From Legionella sp. (lineage in GTDB: Bacteria; Pseudomonadota; Gammaproteobacteria; Legionellales; Legionellaceae), in assembly GCA_030680075.1 (NCBI GenBank), contig JAUXWR010000395.1:1-64000 (forward strand): a stretch of DNA of 64,000 bases, given 5' to 3'. Made by a program: the position numbers and the translations under genes. This document shows positions 43,501 to 52,160 of the stretch, piece by piece. Within the stretch, counting starts at the first letter, position 1. Each line of letters opens with the position of its first letter. Under the pieces are notes generated by a model that saw nothing but the letters and a program-made list of their open reading frames with translations, was not told where the DNA came from and made no database searches.

Positions 43501-46309
43501 AAAGGAAAATGGAACTTATCAGTATCAATCGATAATTAAAACAACAGTCCTTAACACTCAGCCATTCGCTGTGAATGAAGAGGGGAGTGATTTCACGCTT
43601 CCTACTGATCAAATTGGCGAATTTGCTCTTAGTATTCTAGATGAAAATAACAGTGAGTTGAGTCGCGTTAAGTTCGATATAGTTGGGGCCAGTCAATTGC
43701 CGTTAGCTAAAAATGCTGAACTAAGCGTTAAATTGAGTAAAGCTGAATTTAACGCAGGCGAAGATATTGAATTACAAATTACCGCACCATACACGGGAGC
43801 CGGTTTAATAACCATTGAGCGAGACAAAGTATATTCCACTCAATGGTTTAAGACAGATACAACCAGCTCCGTACAAAAAATTCATATTCCGGAAGACTTT
43901 CAAGGTGATGGTTATGTGAATGTGGCTTTTGTACGGAACTGGGATTCGCCAGATATATTTATAAGTCCATTAAGTTATAGCGTTGTTCCATTCACCATCA
44001 ATAACAGTAACCATGCCGTACAAATTGATTTGGATACACCAAAACTGGCGCGTCCAGGTGACGCATTTAAAATTAACTACAAAACCGATAAACCCGGGAA
44101 AATCGTTGTATTTGCTGTCGATGAAGGAATTCTGCAAGTAGGCAAATATGCGACCCCTGATCCCTTAGCGTTCTTTTTCCAAAAGCATGCATTGGAAGTG
44201 CTTACCCAGCAGACCGTTGATCAAATTTTGCCAAAGTATATTCAGGATAGAGAGATTTCTTCCGTGGGTGGAGATGGTGGTGAGGAGCTATTAGCCAGTC
44301 ATCTCAATCCGTTTAAACGTAAAACGGATTTGCCAGTTGTGTATTGGTCAGGAATTATTGATGCGGATTCTACGTCACGTGAGCTGGTATATCAGATTCC
44401 CGATTATTTTAACGGTACTTTACGGGTGATGGCAGTAGCTGTTTCAACCGATGCGGTAGGTGCTGCTGAGAAACAATCGGAAATTCGCGGTGATTTTATC
44501 ATTAATCCCAATGTTCCCGCATTTGTCTCGCCAAGGGACGAATTCGAAATTACAGCAAGTATTGCTAATAATGTTAAGGATTCGGGTGTAAATGCTGAAG
44601 TATCGATAGCGCTTAGTGTAAGTCCTGAGCTTGAAATTATAAGCTCTGCAAAAGAGACTCGGACCATTGGTGAAGGGCAAGAGCAAACTGTTCGGTTTAA
44701 ATTGCACGCAAACCCGGAGTTGGGTGCCGGAAAAGTTACTTTCGTGGCTCAAATGGGTGATAAAACCAGTACGATGAATGCAACGATTAGTGTGCGCCCT
44801 GCTAGTCAGTTTCTCACCTCTATAGATAGCGGGAAAACAAGCGCTGTCACTAAAACCCTTCCAATTACACGGTCGATTTATCCTGACTATCGGGAGGTAG
44901 ATCTGGTCGTTGCCAATAGCCCGTTGATTTTAGTGGCCGGTCTGCAGCGCTATCTTGATAATTTCCCGTATGGGTGCACCGAGCAGCTGATAAGTAAGGC
45001 CATGCCGCTTTTGGCAATGAAAAATCAGCCCTGGTTTATTAAAGATGCAACTGCAGCGGCTGGAAAAATTACCACCACCATACAAATGCTAGGGCAGCGC
45101 CAAATGTCCAATGGCGGATTTAGTTATTGGCCAACTGTTGGCGATAACGTGAATAATACGTTTGCATCAATATACGCAATGCACTTTTTAACAGAAGCTC
45201 GAGCCTTAGGCTACAATGTTCCTAATGATTTGCTGTTTGCAGGAATTGCGTATCTGAAGGACTTGGCAGGTCAAAATGCCACAAATCTGGATAGCGCGCG
45301 CTTACAAGCTTATGCTATCTACGTTTTGACACGCAATGAAATGGTGACAACTAATTATTTGACTAATCTGCAGTTGTATTTGGATGAAGACAAATCATTT
45401 GACTGGAAAGAGGATATTACGGGTGCATATATTGCCTCTACCTATCAATTGCTTAAAAATAGCACTGAGGCTCAACGGTTAATTGACGCCTACAAGCCAC
45501 AAAATAAAACAGTGCAAGCAACTGATTTTTACGAGAGTAATATTGCTGATGCCCAATACCTTTATTTAATTGCGCGCCATTTCCCGGAGCGCCTGCAACG
45601 CACGGGTGATAAACTGCTAATGCCATTAGTGGCGGCTATTAATAGTGAGGAAATCAACACTATCCTTTCAAGTTATATCAGTATGGCGCTCGCCGCTTTT
45701 GCAGAAACGAACCAGCCTCTGGACAATGCAACTTTCTCCATCACTGAAACGCTAAACGATACTCTAGAGAAAAATCTGGTTGCAACGAATAGCAATTTCG
45801 AAAAAGTGGCGGTGAATGAGAATGCCAAGGAAATGACTATAGCCAATCCCGAGAAGCAGACACTTTTTTATCAACTCACGCAATCAGGATTTGATAAGGA
45901 TCCCTCCACTGATTCTCTGAAGCAAGGAATAGAAATATATCGCGAATTTCGATCTTTGGCAGATGAGGTTATTGACAGTACAACGCTTGGAACCGAAATT
46001 GAAGTTCATATTCGCGCACGAGCGCTCGATAATAAGTTTCTGAATAATATCGTAATTGTTGATCTTTTGCCGGGTGGCTTTGAGGTTGTTGCCGATTCAG
46101 TTAAAACGGAGGCGGTGGAATATGCGGATGTTCGTGAAGACAGGGTTAACTTCTTTACCTCGTTAACACCTGATGTCATAGAAATTGTGTATCGCATTAA
46201 AGCAATTAGCGCGGGTTATTACACATTACCGCCTGCCTTTGCAGAATCTATGTATGATCCTGCTATAAAAGCACGAACGGTTACGGGTAATATTACAGTC
46301 GCGAAATAA
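40556..46309 (+). CDS. Bacterial alpha-2-macroglobulin (YfhM-like)
   Basis: Bacterial alpha-2-macroglobulins are thought to trap proteases in the periplasm. The 1917-residue protein has a membrane anchor near residues 46-66 (LTSLIIALIIGATCGYIWY), repeated MG domains with FSDRGIYRPGDTAHIGMIVK, and the thioester motif PYGCTEQ near residue 1473. A thioester-domain toroid follows. The anchor has no canonical lipobox: the residue before Cys is Thr. It faces pbpC, suggesting that cell wall repair and protease defence are coupled, as proposed for this pair in other bacteria. Confidence 0.93.
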   Translation: MNNKTISKKTTRIGSFFALILGRVNWNSPPWLTSLRQKACNNPKSFWGLTSLIIALIIGATCGYIWYENQPKPRLVTASITAPQITPVAETMVPDSLTIDFGYKAEEFTPQSVAPLNAVNKEVTQGIELSPGLKGKWVWDSDSRLLFIPDEEWPAGQIFEVKFSKDFFASGTKMESFHYSFATKPFEAKIREFTFYQDPVNVKIRQVVATIEFNFPVDTASFESKTSLLLQALKNSKSSLESRQYNFTVSYDEHKRVAYLRSETLSIPDVSRYLSLTIAEGVKSASDTAKTETPIARNLLIPDVSSYFKVTSADASIVRNEQDRPEQILNIETTLGVTEKALNKSLHVFLLPQNYPATQLEQEKLNYEWQNPGEVSANILTLSTPLTLQGLPADRNYATLHSYKFKAQSPRYLFIKIDKGTRGFGDFALTNDFVTVVKVPEFPKEIGFLHKGALLALSSEKKLSILVRGLPAVKFEIARVLPDNINQLVTQTDGDFNNPYFINQSFTQQNISQIFSEIQQFDASDLTKQQYTALDMAKYLSAPTNPEGMQGLFLLQATGWDVTNNTPLDVKANRLILITDLGMIVKDNNDGSHDVFVQSIINGLPLAAVDVTILGKNGLPILTRTTDEEGRVTFPTLKDFVEDREPTVYLARIGSDVSFIPYNNSNRQLNFSRFDTGGIYNNPELNSLTAFIFSDRGIYRPGDTAHIGMIVKRAFAAPQAAGFPLQATITDPRGTTILDQKYTLDATGFLTIDFSTNATSPTGQYFINLYTVKDNHADSLLGSTSIRVAEFQPDRMRITSKLSPEQSDGWVSPTGLLANVGLWNLYGAPAVDRRIIGKILLTPQPVKFDDYPDYIFADPLVNPEKPPKVFTETLTEVKTNEQGEAQFDLNLDRFEKATYQLIFFAEGFEAQGGRSVTTQTTALVSPLPYFIGYKPDGDLNYIKQNSQRRVNFIALNPQLKQQPVASLKMQLLSLHPVTTLVKKENGTYQYQSIIKTTVLNTQPFAVNEEGSDFTLPTDQIGEFALSILDENNSELSRVKFDIVGASQLPLAKNAELSVKLSKAEFNAGEDIELQITAPYTGAGLITIERDKVYSTQWFKTDTTSSVQKIHIPEDFQGDGYVNVAFVRNWDSPDIFISPLSYSVVPFTINNSNHAVQIDLDTPKLARPGDAFKINYKTDKPGKIVVFAVDEGILQVGKYATPDPLAFFFQKHALEVLTQQTVDQILPKYIQDREISSVGGDGGEELLASHLNPFKRKTDLPVVYWSGIIDADSTSRELVYQIPDYFNGTLRVMAVAVSTDAVGAAEKQSEIRGDFIINPNVPAFVSPRDEFEITASIANNVKDSGVNAEVSIALSVSPELEIISSAKETRTIGEGQEQTVRFKLHANPELGAGKVTFVAQMGDKTSTMNATISVRPASQFLTSIDSGKTSAVTKTLPITRSIYPDYREVDLVVANSPLILVAGLQRYLDNFPYGCTEQLISKAMPLLAMKNQPWFIKDATAAAGKITTTIQMLGQRQMSNGGFSYWPTVGDNVNNTFASIYAMHFLTEARALGYNVPNDLLFAGIAYLKDLAGQNATNLDSARLQAYAIYVLTRNEMVTTNYLTNLQLYLDEDKSFDWKEDITGAYIASTYQLLKNSTEAQRLIDAYKPQNKTVQATDFYESNIADAQYLYLIARHFPERLQRTGDKLLMPLVAAINSEEINTILSSYISMALAAFAETNQPLDNATFSITETLNDTLEKNLVATNSNFEKVAVNENAKEMTIANPEKQTLFYQLTQSGFDKDPSTDSLKQGIEIYREFRSLADEVIDSTTLGTEIEVHIRARALDNKFLNNIVIVDLLPGGFEVVADSVKTEAVEYADVREDRVNFFTSLTPDVIEIVYRIKAISAGYYTLPPAFAESMYDPAIKARTVTGNITVAK

Positions 46310-46317
46310 TAGTAGTA

Positions 46318-46356
46318 GCTAAGTTAGGAGCGTCCTCGCCGACGCTCCTAAGTTTA
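46318..46356. terminator. Hairpin between convergent genes
   Basis: The perfect 10-base stem TAGGAGCGTC (46325-46334) and GACGCTCCTA (46341-46350) has a 6-base loop and flanking CTAAGT/AGTTTAG pairing. It lies between the ends of the macroglobulin gene and the convergent ankyrin-like gene. There is no long T-tract, but the position suits a shared terminator. Confidence 0.55.
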
Positions 46357-46378
46357 GGCAGATATGGCTCACACGGTT

Positions 46379-47545
46379 TTATGGCCCTGAACAACTGTCA
46401 ACAGAGTGCATAAGCTCTGTTTCGTCATCTGAATAATCACCATCTGAAAAACTATAATCGGAACAATGATTATTGGCCGAATTATAATCTGATAACTCAG
46501 CATCAGGTCTGGCCTCTACAGGAATTTGTTCGCACAAGATAGAATCAAAGCATAAGTCATATTGAATTTGCCATTTAATCACTAAATCGGCCAATTGTTG
46601 CTCTTTAAAGAACGGGGTGAGTAATTCTTTATTATAAGATTTGTTCTTGCCGTCTAAAATTTCCATCAGGTGTTTTGTGGCTTCCAGGTTGGTGGCTGCT
46701 CTATCTCGATTATTGAATATACTAAGGGCTTGTCTTTCCTGTTGGTTACAATAACGTTTTAAATCAGAAAATAAAGCGGCTTTTGGCGTGGATAACTCTT
46801 CTTCTGAATGCTCAATGCTGTAGTTTAAATCAAAATCCTCATCCATATTTTGATAGAAATTATTTATTTCAGCCAATTTTTTTACCGCGGGAATTGTTAG
46901 TAATTGCTCACGGGCGAAATCATTGCCAAGTTCAATTGCCAGTTGCAATAATTCATTGGGTTTGTCAAAAGAAACAGACGCATGTGCCATTGCCCGAACG
47001 CCAGGGATCTGCAATAAAAACTGGAGGTCTTCATGCATTATGTTTTGACGGATAAGGTGGCGAGCGATATAAAAACAAAGGCGCTCTTCTCTCGGGCTTA
47101 GTTCAAGTACGGGTGATTTCCTGAGTTCATTTAACTTGTTGGTGATGAAGTGCGAAATATAATCTTCCATATTTTCCTGCTCCTGTTCAGCGAGGGAGAA
47201 GACTTGGGGGAAGTCTAATAGTATTCCTACAATTTCCGAGTAACCTTCGCGTACAGCTTCTTTTAACTTAATATTATTCCATACAGCTACGGTAGTTGCT
47301 ATTTTTTCCAATTTTAAAACTAACCGTACTAATTCAGCATTGCCGCTAGCCAGTGCATGACTGAGTACGGAATCCCCATCATCCAGTATATTATCATCAA
47401 TAGCCTTTGCTACGCCTTCATGAAGAAGATTTTGCACTTGGGGTAAATCCCCAATTAGAATAGCTGCCCTGCACGCTTCAACTTTTGTTTGAAGAAATGC
47501 CTCTAATTCGGGATAGTTTACGAACTCCATTTCGATCCTGCCCAT
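46379..47545 (-). CDS. Ankyrin-like helical protein with acidic tail; effector candidate
   Basis: The 388 residues start with ankyrin-like helices: ACRAAILIGDLPQVQNLLHE, VLSHALASGNAELVRLVLKL and LKEAVREGYSEIVGILLDFP. A longer helical region follows and is unrecognised. The last 45 residues are a striking Ser/Asp/Glu/Tyr-rich tail (NHCSDYSFSDGDYSDDETEL). There is no signal peptide. GGGAG precedes the ATG. A promoter TTGACG-17-TATTTT is plausible about 85 bases upstream. Acidic tails are common in Dot/Icm substrates, so secretion is a reasonable guess. Confidence 0.78.
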   Translation of the reverse strand: MGRIEMEFVNYPELEAFLQTKVEACRAAILIGDLPQVQNLLHEGVAKAIDDNILDDGDSVLSHALASGNAELVRLVLKLEKIATTVAVWNNIKLKEAVREGYSEIVGILLDFPQVFSLAEQEQENMEDYISHFITNKLNELRKSPVLELSPREERLCFYIARHLIRQNIMHEDLQFLLQIPGVRAMAHASVSFDKPNELLQLAIELGNDFAREQLLTIPAVKKLAEINNFYQNMDEDFDLNYSIEHSEEELSTPKAALFSDLKRYCNQQERQALSIFNNRDRAATNLEATKHLMEILDGKNKSYNKELLTPFFKEQQLADLVIKWQIQYDLCFDSILCEQIPVEARPDAELSDYNSANNHCSDYSFSDGDYSDDETELMHSVDSCSGP

Positions 47546-47808
47546 CCTGGCTCCCTGTTATTATTTTAATTACAAGGAATTAAAAATACGTGGGTAATTT
47601 ATATTCGTCAACAGATAAGCTTTAAAGGTAAAAGAATTAAAAGCAATGATTGAATTTGATTGTAATGCGGATAACCTGCGCTCTATGAAACTAACCCCTT
47701 TTTAGAAACCTAAAATTGTTGCGTTTGTCGGTGTCATACCGTACTGCGTGTGTTCATCCATTAAAGCACGTCAAGCACTAACTTGAACTCAAAACGAACA
47801 CAACAGAA

Positions 47809-47850
47809 AACCCCATTAGGGTTGACAGACAACCCCTTTGGGGTCATAAT
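47809..47850 (+). promoter_or_regulatory. Toxin-antitoxin promoter with paired operators
   Basis: TTGACA (47822-47827), a 17-base spacer and CATAAT (47845-47850) form a strong promoter. Two related palindromes, AACCCCATTAGGGTT (47809-47823) and AACCCCTTTGGGGTC (47831-47845), have centres 22 bases apart. One overlaps the -35 and the other fills the spacer. This suits autorepression by the XRE antitoxin. The expected transcript start falls on or next to the toxin ATG. Confidence 0.7.
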
Positions 47851-47856
47851 ATTATT

Positions 47857-48153
47857 ATGAAAAAAATAAAAAAATTACAGGTTGTGGTGGAAACTGCGGA
47901 ACATTTAAAGCAGGCAGAATCATGTATGGATAAAAAGAGCAGGGAGGATTTTATAAGCCATATTGCTCAAAATCCTACAGAGGGAGCTCTTATATCTGGA
48001 ACTGGTGGGGCAAGGAAAATTCGTTGGAGAGCTGATATTAATCAGGGTAAGAGTGGTGGTTCTCGAGTTATTTATTATTATCATAACCAAAATATGCCCA
48101 TTTTTTTTATTTACGGCTTACGGGAAGAATCAAATGGAAAATATCTCCGATAG
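47857..48153 (+). CDS. HigB/RelE-family toxin, frameshifted C-terminus
   Basis: RelE/HigB toxins cleave mRNA on the ribosome. The 98-residue frame has NPTEGALISGTGGARKIRWR and GKSGGSRVIYYYH, the core of the HigB-2 group. It then runs off frame after a T8 run at 48101-48108 (MPIFFIYGLREE). With T7 the reading would continue as IFLFTAYGKNQMENISDSEK and ILKTIIKSIVKAYGEIEHE, the normal family ending, to a stop at 48223 overlapping the antitoxin ATG by 8 bases. This may be a mutated toxin, a phase-variable switch, or a sequencing error. No ribosome site precedes the ATG. Confidence 0.75.
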   Translation: MKKIKKLQVVVETAEHLKQAESCMDKKSREDFISHIAQNPTEGALISGTGGARKIRWRADINQGKSGGSRVIYYYHNQNMPIFFIYGLREESNGKYLR

Positions 48154-48215
48154 TGAGAAAAATATATTGAAAACCATTATTAAATCTATTGTTAAGGCTT
48201 ATGGGGAGATAGAAC

Positions 48216-48518
48216 ATGAGTGATTTAGGTGAAAGTTTATTGCGTGGAGCAATGGAAGCTCTTGAGTATGCCGAAGGAAACAAAAAGGGCGCGGTTACAC
48301 ATGACGTATTGGTTCCTGCTCAGGTAGATGTTATGGCCATTCGAAAAAGTATGCACATGAGCCGCCAGAAATTTTGTGAGGAGTTTGGGTTCAGCGTGCG
48401 AACATTAGAAAAATGGGAGCGGGGCGAACGAACCCCGGAATCATCTGCCAGAGCTTATTTGACTGTTATTGCAAGCAATCCTACTGCTGTTATTACTGCG
48501 TTACATAAAACGAGTTGA
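48216..48518 (+). CDS. XRE-family antitoxin (HigA-like)
   Basis: This 100-residue antitoxin should neutralise the upstream toxin and repress the promoter. It has VDVMAIRKSMHMSRQKFCEE and FGFSVRTLEKWERGERTPES, a helix-turn-helix of the MqsA/HigA-like type. The C-terminus reads SARAYLTVIASNP. The ATG at 48216 has GGGGAG 8 bases upstream. Its start overlaps the extended toxin frame, so coupling depends on the frame in use. It is intact. Confidence 0.85.
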   Translation: MSDLGESLLRGAMEALEYAEGNKKGAVTHDVLVPAQVDVMAIRKSMHMSRQKFCEEFGFSVRTLEKWERGERTPESSARAYLTVIASNPTAVITALHKTS

Positions 48519-48690
48519 TTAGCAAACTGATATTGAAGTGAAAAGGCGGATAGTCTGTTTTGAAGGGCATTGTTTTGATACAGTGTTGAGCTATAAAATG
48601 CCTGATTATTTAATCCACCAAAACCACTTTCAATCCAAAGGAGTATGCCCTCTATTCCATGTGTAGCAAGGTGATATGAATAAGATTTAT

Positions 48691-48882
48691 TTATCGAAAT
48701 TTATTAAACTCGCTTATTTTTCTATCGGTGTTAAATTGGGATAGAGAATATACAGCCCATAGGGCAGATGGTATCCATCCTATAATCGTTATTTGTAATA
48801 TTAGGCAGATAATTCCTGCTAATGGTCGCCCGATAGTGAAAAACACCATAAATGGTAAAAAAATAGCTAGAAGTAAGCGCAT
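48691..48882 (-). CDS. Small YqaE/Pmp3-like membrane protein
   Basis: The 63 residues contain two hydrophobic segments: LLLAIFLPFMVFFTIGRPLA and LILQITIIGWIPSALWAVY. The family pattern LLAIFLPP..VF...G and GYIPG..HA is clear. Pmp3 proteins are tiny membrane proteins linked to salt and membrane-potential stress. The gene stands alone between the toxin-antitoxin pair and another small gene. Confidence 0.7.
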   Translation of the reverse strand: MRLLLAIFLPFMVFFTIGRPLAGIICLILQITIIGWIPSALWAVYSLSQFNTDRKISEFNKFR

Positions 48883-49048
48883 CTTAAATTCAATCAGTTA
48901 AATCAAACAAATGGCATTGTATTGATTTGACATTTTATAATCAATACTAAAAGCTCAGCCTCTTGGTTTGCTATGAGAAAGCGCTAGAAGAGTATGATAA
49001 TGCCCTTCTCGTATGATTGGCTCGTTTACTGCATTTTGACTGGTTAAA

Positions 49049-49243
49049 TTATTCCACGATTGATTTGTTAACAGTCTTCACGATTTCGTCTGTTTTACAA
49101 TCAACAATCTCACCACGGATGTCGCCGAAGCAGTCTTCTAATTGCAGCATAATCCAGATATACAATTGCTCAATGTCATTTCCGGTTCGTGTTACAATAA
49201 CTTCCTCTTTGGAATAAATAGTAGCAATATATTTTAACTCCAT
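49049..49243 (-). CDS. Small conserved-looking hypothetical protein
   Basis: The 64-residue product has an excellent ribosome site, AAGGAG, 8 bases before its ATG, which supports real translation. The sequence (MELKYIATIYSKEEVIVTRT, then LYIWIMLQLEDCFGDIRGEI) is a soluble alpha/beta-like fold with no family I recognise. It has no operon partner. Confidence 0.65.
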   Translation of the reverse strand: MELKYIATIYSKEEVIVTRTGNDIEQLYIWIMLQLEDCFGDIRGEIVDCKTDEIVKTVNKSIVE

Positions 49244-49367
49244 TTTGACAGCTCCTTTAGTTAAATATCTGTATCACTCTTAATGGAGTTTTTTTATTAA
49301 GTATTCCTAAAACAGCTCACACTACAATTATAGATCTAAAATATTAAAATTCGGGAAAAGACAGGTA

Positions 49368-50270
49368 TTATTCCGTTAGTAATATTGGCTGAGACCCTTT
49401 AGCTTGGCAAAATTTATCATTTAGTAATGAAATCAAAGCGCCAGTCAGGAGCGTGACAACTCCAATCGCCTGGTAGACGTTAATTTTTTCGTCAAGAAGG
49501 ATTATTCCGAAGATAACTACAAAGATGGGTTCAAATACAGAGAGGATTGATGCCTGGGTAGAGCTTATGTTTTTCAAGCCTTTTAGCAAAAAAACTATGG
49601 GTAATGCGGTGCATATTATTCCTATTCCTACAATATTTGACCAAACGCTCATACTGAGAGGGAATGATAGTGTTTTATCTATTATTGCGGCAATTAAACA
49701 GGTAAAAATGCAACCCATGGAGAGAAGTAACGTGGAAGGAAGGGGTGCGACAGGGCTATTCTTGCTAACGACTATGTATAACGCATAAGTCATAGACGCG
49801 AGGATACTGTATTCGATACCGCGAGCGTTAAACGTGCCGTAATTGCCATTCATTAATAAAAGCATACCAGCGGCAATTACAATGAGAGCCAAGAGATAAA
49901 TTTTGCTTAACCTGACCTTGTAGACGATGATGTTGATAAACATAACAATTGCGGGATAGGTAAAAAAAATCACCATGGCGAGTCCTGAGCCAATGTGATA
50001 ACTTGCCAAAAAATAAAATATCGCGCTTGTGCTATAAAATGCAGCGCCATGGAAAAAAACTTTCCCTAACTCCAGAGGGTTATGTGCCAGTGTTTTAATC
50101 TGGGGTATGAGCATAATAAAAATAAACAGGCTTGCAACAATAAATCGCCAAAAGAGCATCGTAAAAACAGATAAATTAGCATGAATGGCACTCATGCCAA
50201 AATAACCAATCAAGCCAAAAAATAATCCGGATAACATGGCATAAAATGCCCCATAATGTTTTGTATGCAA
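49368..50270 (-). CDS. EamA/DMT family transporter
   Basis: The 300-residue membrane protein has ten hydrophobic segments in two EamA halves, with GLFFGLIGYFGMSAIHANLS in the first and SSTQASILSVFEPIFVVIFG near residue 240 in the second. Members export amino acids or metabolites; the substrate here is unknown. Length matches the family. It appears monocistronic. Confidence 0.9.
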   Translation of the reverse strand: MHTKHYGAFYAMLSGLFFGLIGYFGMSAIHANLSVFTMLFWRFIVASLFIFIMLIPQIKTLAHNPLELGKVFFHGAAFYSTSAIFYFLASYHIGSGLAMVIFFTYPAIVMFINIIVYKVRLSKIYLLALIVIAAGMLLLMNGNYGTFNARGIEYSILASMTYALYIVVSKNSPVAPLPSTLLLSMGCIFTCLIAAIIDKTLSFPLSMSVWSNIVGIGIICTALPIVFLLKGLKNISSTQASILSVFEPIFVVIFGIILLDEKINVYQAIGVVTLLTGALISLLNDKFCQAKGSQPILLTE

Positions 50271-50318
50271 TGTCTCTCCAACAGTATTATCGCTCTCGGC
50301 CTATGTATTACAATAAGA

Positions 50319-51065
50319 TTAAAGCTGACAAATAGCCAGATCAAATAAAGCATTGGAATCTTTAATTTCTCGCATGGTTGTCGCTTCACATAGCCTTAAA
50401 TTAAACCCGTGATGACCTAATTGCATGCGCGGAACTATTCCAAATGATTTGTCTATACGTAATAAAATAAGATGGCAGGATGTTTTTGGTGGTAGAGAAC
50501 GTTGATAAAAGCCATTAAGCATCGCAACGGTATTAAACTCAGCAGTGCTTCTTAATAATTTTAGATACAAGCCAACGGTTAAATACAAGCTGTGCAGGTT
50601 AGTGAGCCATAATGCTAAATCTCGTTGCCGAATTGCGGGTCTTGATTCCAGCCAATAGAGTAATTGCGGTGAATAAGTTTCGCCATCCTGATTCGCTGAG
50701 GGCTGCGTTGATCTGAAAATCTGCAGAAAAGGGTCCTGGTGTATGCCATCGCCGAAACGCCCAACGATATGGCTTATTTGTTGAATCTGGAAATGAAGGC
50801 CGTCGAATAATTCGGCTGTTAAGGTGATATTTGATTTGATTAACGCATGTTCAATTCGCATTAGCTCTTTTAAAAAACGACTTTTAAGTTCCGGTTTCTC
50901 AATTATATGAATAATTTCAATAATATTTTTAAGGGCATAATGATGAATAACAGGATGTGTTTCTTCGCAAGCCTGGTTAATGGTTTGATAGAGGCACTCG
51001 AGGCGTAATGCAATTTTAGGCAGATAATGCGTAGCTAACTGAAAAGTAATCGTATCTTGATACAT
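50319..51065 (-). CDS. zapD: Cell division protein ZapD
   Basis: ZapD bundles FtsZ filaments. The 248-residue protein starts DTITFQLATHYLPKIALRLE, which matches the family start (F..PL.E..R..LRLE). It includes HFQIQQISHIVGRFGDGIHQ, DPFLQIFRSTQPSAN, WLTNLHSLYLTVGLYLKLLR and FYQRSLPPKTSCHLILLRID. It lies directly after coaE on the same strand, the usual gammaproteobacterial order. Confidence 0.9.
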   Translation of the reverse strand: MYQDTITFQLATHYLPKIALRLECLYQTINQACEETHPVIHHYALKNIIEIIHIIEKPELKSRFLKELMRIEHALIKSNITLTAELFDGLHFQIQQISHIVGRFGDGIHQDPFLQIFRSTQPSANQDGETYSPQLLYWLESRPAIRQRDLALWLTNLHSLYLTVGLYLKLLRSTAEFNTVAMLNGFYQRSLPPKTSCHLILLRIDKSFGIVPRMQLGHHGFNLRLCEATTMREIKDSNALFDLAICQL

Positions 51066-51125
51066 AAGAAAAAGCTGTCCTTAGCCGATTTATAAATCAG
51101 CCTGTCTAATCCAGGTAGAGGCGAT

Positions 51126-51731
51126 TTATGATGGCTTCTCAGTTGCTAATTGTAAATACTTATCGTGCAATTTTTTGAGATTATTTCTTAATTTTTCCAA
51201 TGTATCGTCATTAATAAGAAGATCGTCCGCTATTTCTCGACGTGCTGATTGATTTGGCTGGGACGCAATTATTGCCAAAGCGCTTTCTCGTTCGCATGTA
51301 TCCCTTTTTTGCAGTCTCTTTATCTGTTCTTTTTCATCAGCCAGTATGACTAATATTCTATCTAAGTAGGGATAATCTAATCGACTGATTAGTAATGGGA
51401 TTTCAATAACACAATAAGGGCTTTCACAAGCGGAAACTCGTTTTATAATCGCTTCTTTGATGAGAGGATGTAATAAACTTTCAAGCCACAACCGTTTTTT
51501 TGCGTCAGAAAAAATCAACTCTCGTAAAAAGCGCCGGTTAAGCTCACCTTCTTGGTTAATGACTGACTCACCAAAATAACCTTTAATATGATCAAATGCA
51601 GGCTCATCTTTGCGAGTAAGTTCGCGGGCAATATCATCGGCATTAATTACAGCAATCCCAAGTTCTCGAAAAAAAGCTATTGCTGTTGTTTTACCACTGG
51701 CAATATTCCCCGTTAATCCTACACAATACAT
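51126..51731 (-). CDS. coaE: Dephospho-CoA kinase
   Basis: CoaE phosphorylates dephospho-CoA in the last step of CoA synthesis. The 201 residues start VGLTGNIASGKTTAIAFFRE with the P-loop. VINADDIARELTRKDEPAF and VIEIPLLISRLDYPYLDRIL follow, and the end carries IASQPNQSARREIADDLLIN. Length matches. It precedes zapD and follows the secreted-protein gene by 3 bases, so an operon is likely. Confidence 0.95.
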   Translation of the reverse strand: MYCVGLTGNIASGKTTAIAFFRELGIAVINADDIARELTRKDEPAFDHIKGYFGESVINQEGELNRRFLRELIFSDAKKRLWLESLLHPLIKEAIIKRVSACESPYCVIEIPLLISRLDYPYLDRILVILADEKEQIKRLQKRDTCERESALAIIASQPNQSARREIADDLLINDDTLEKLRNNLKKLHDKYLQLATEKPS

Positions 51732-51734
51732 ACG

Positions 51735-52160
51735 TTAGTCTCGTAAATTAAGGTTCTTGCAAGTCATTAAATTAATATAACAGGTATCAGGAAAACCACT
51801 TTGGTCTTGACAATAGGCTTTGGCGGCAATGGCTGCATCGTCGCGGTGCGGGTAAAGATTACTCTGCCAGGGTTTACCCATCTGATCGAGCGCAATACAA
51901 CGCCATAAAGGGCGTGTGGAGACGCCATTAATAAATGTTTCACAATCTTGTTTTGATGTTTTGCAACTCGACGGGAGCGAGCTTTCTCTTTTACAGGTTT
52001 CAAAGGCGTGATTGATAGCGACTCGTTCATAATCACTGGATGCCTTCCATTCCTTATCAGTACTATCACGTGCCGTGCATTGCCAATTACCTTCAGCCCA
52101 TCCATTATTTACGATTAAAAAAAAGCTGACGCTTAAAAAAAACAGATTGTTTTTATTCAT
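51735..52160 (-). CDS. Secreted Cys-rich protein with two similar halves
   Basis: The 141-residue product has a signal peptide (NNLFFLSVSFFLIVNNGWAE, cleavage near residue 23). Two similar segments of about 55 residues follow. Each starts W.C.A.D..GK.W and ends with A...C...S..P..C....C, for example WQCTARDSTDKEWKASSDY and WRCIALDQMGKPWQSNLY. Eight Cys could form disulfides in the periplasm. It resembles DUF4189-type domains only loosely. It overlaps the EAL gene by 4 bases and is 3 bases from coaE. Confidence 0.8.
   Translation of the reverse strand: MNKNNLFFLSVSFFLIVNNGWAEGNWQCTARDSTDKEWKASSDYERVAINHAFETCKRESSLPSSCKTSKQDCETFINGVSTRPLWRCIALDQMGKPWQSNLYPHRDDAAIAAKAYCQDQSGFPDTCYINLMTCKNLNLRD

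Noticed and set aside
47546..47808. Gap before the toxin-antitoxin promoter searched for a small gene
   Set aside because: No frame with a plausible ribosome site and recognisable motif was found beyond the probable promoter of the ankyrin-like gene.
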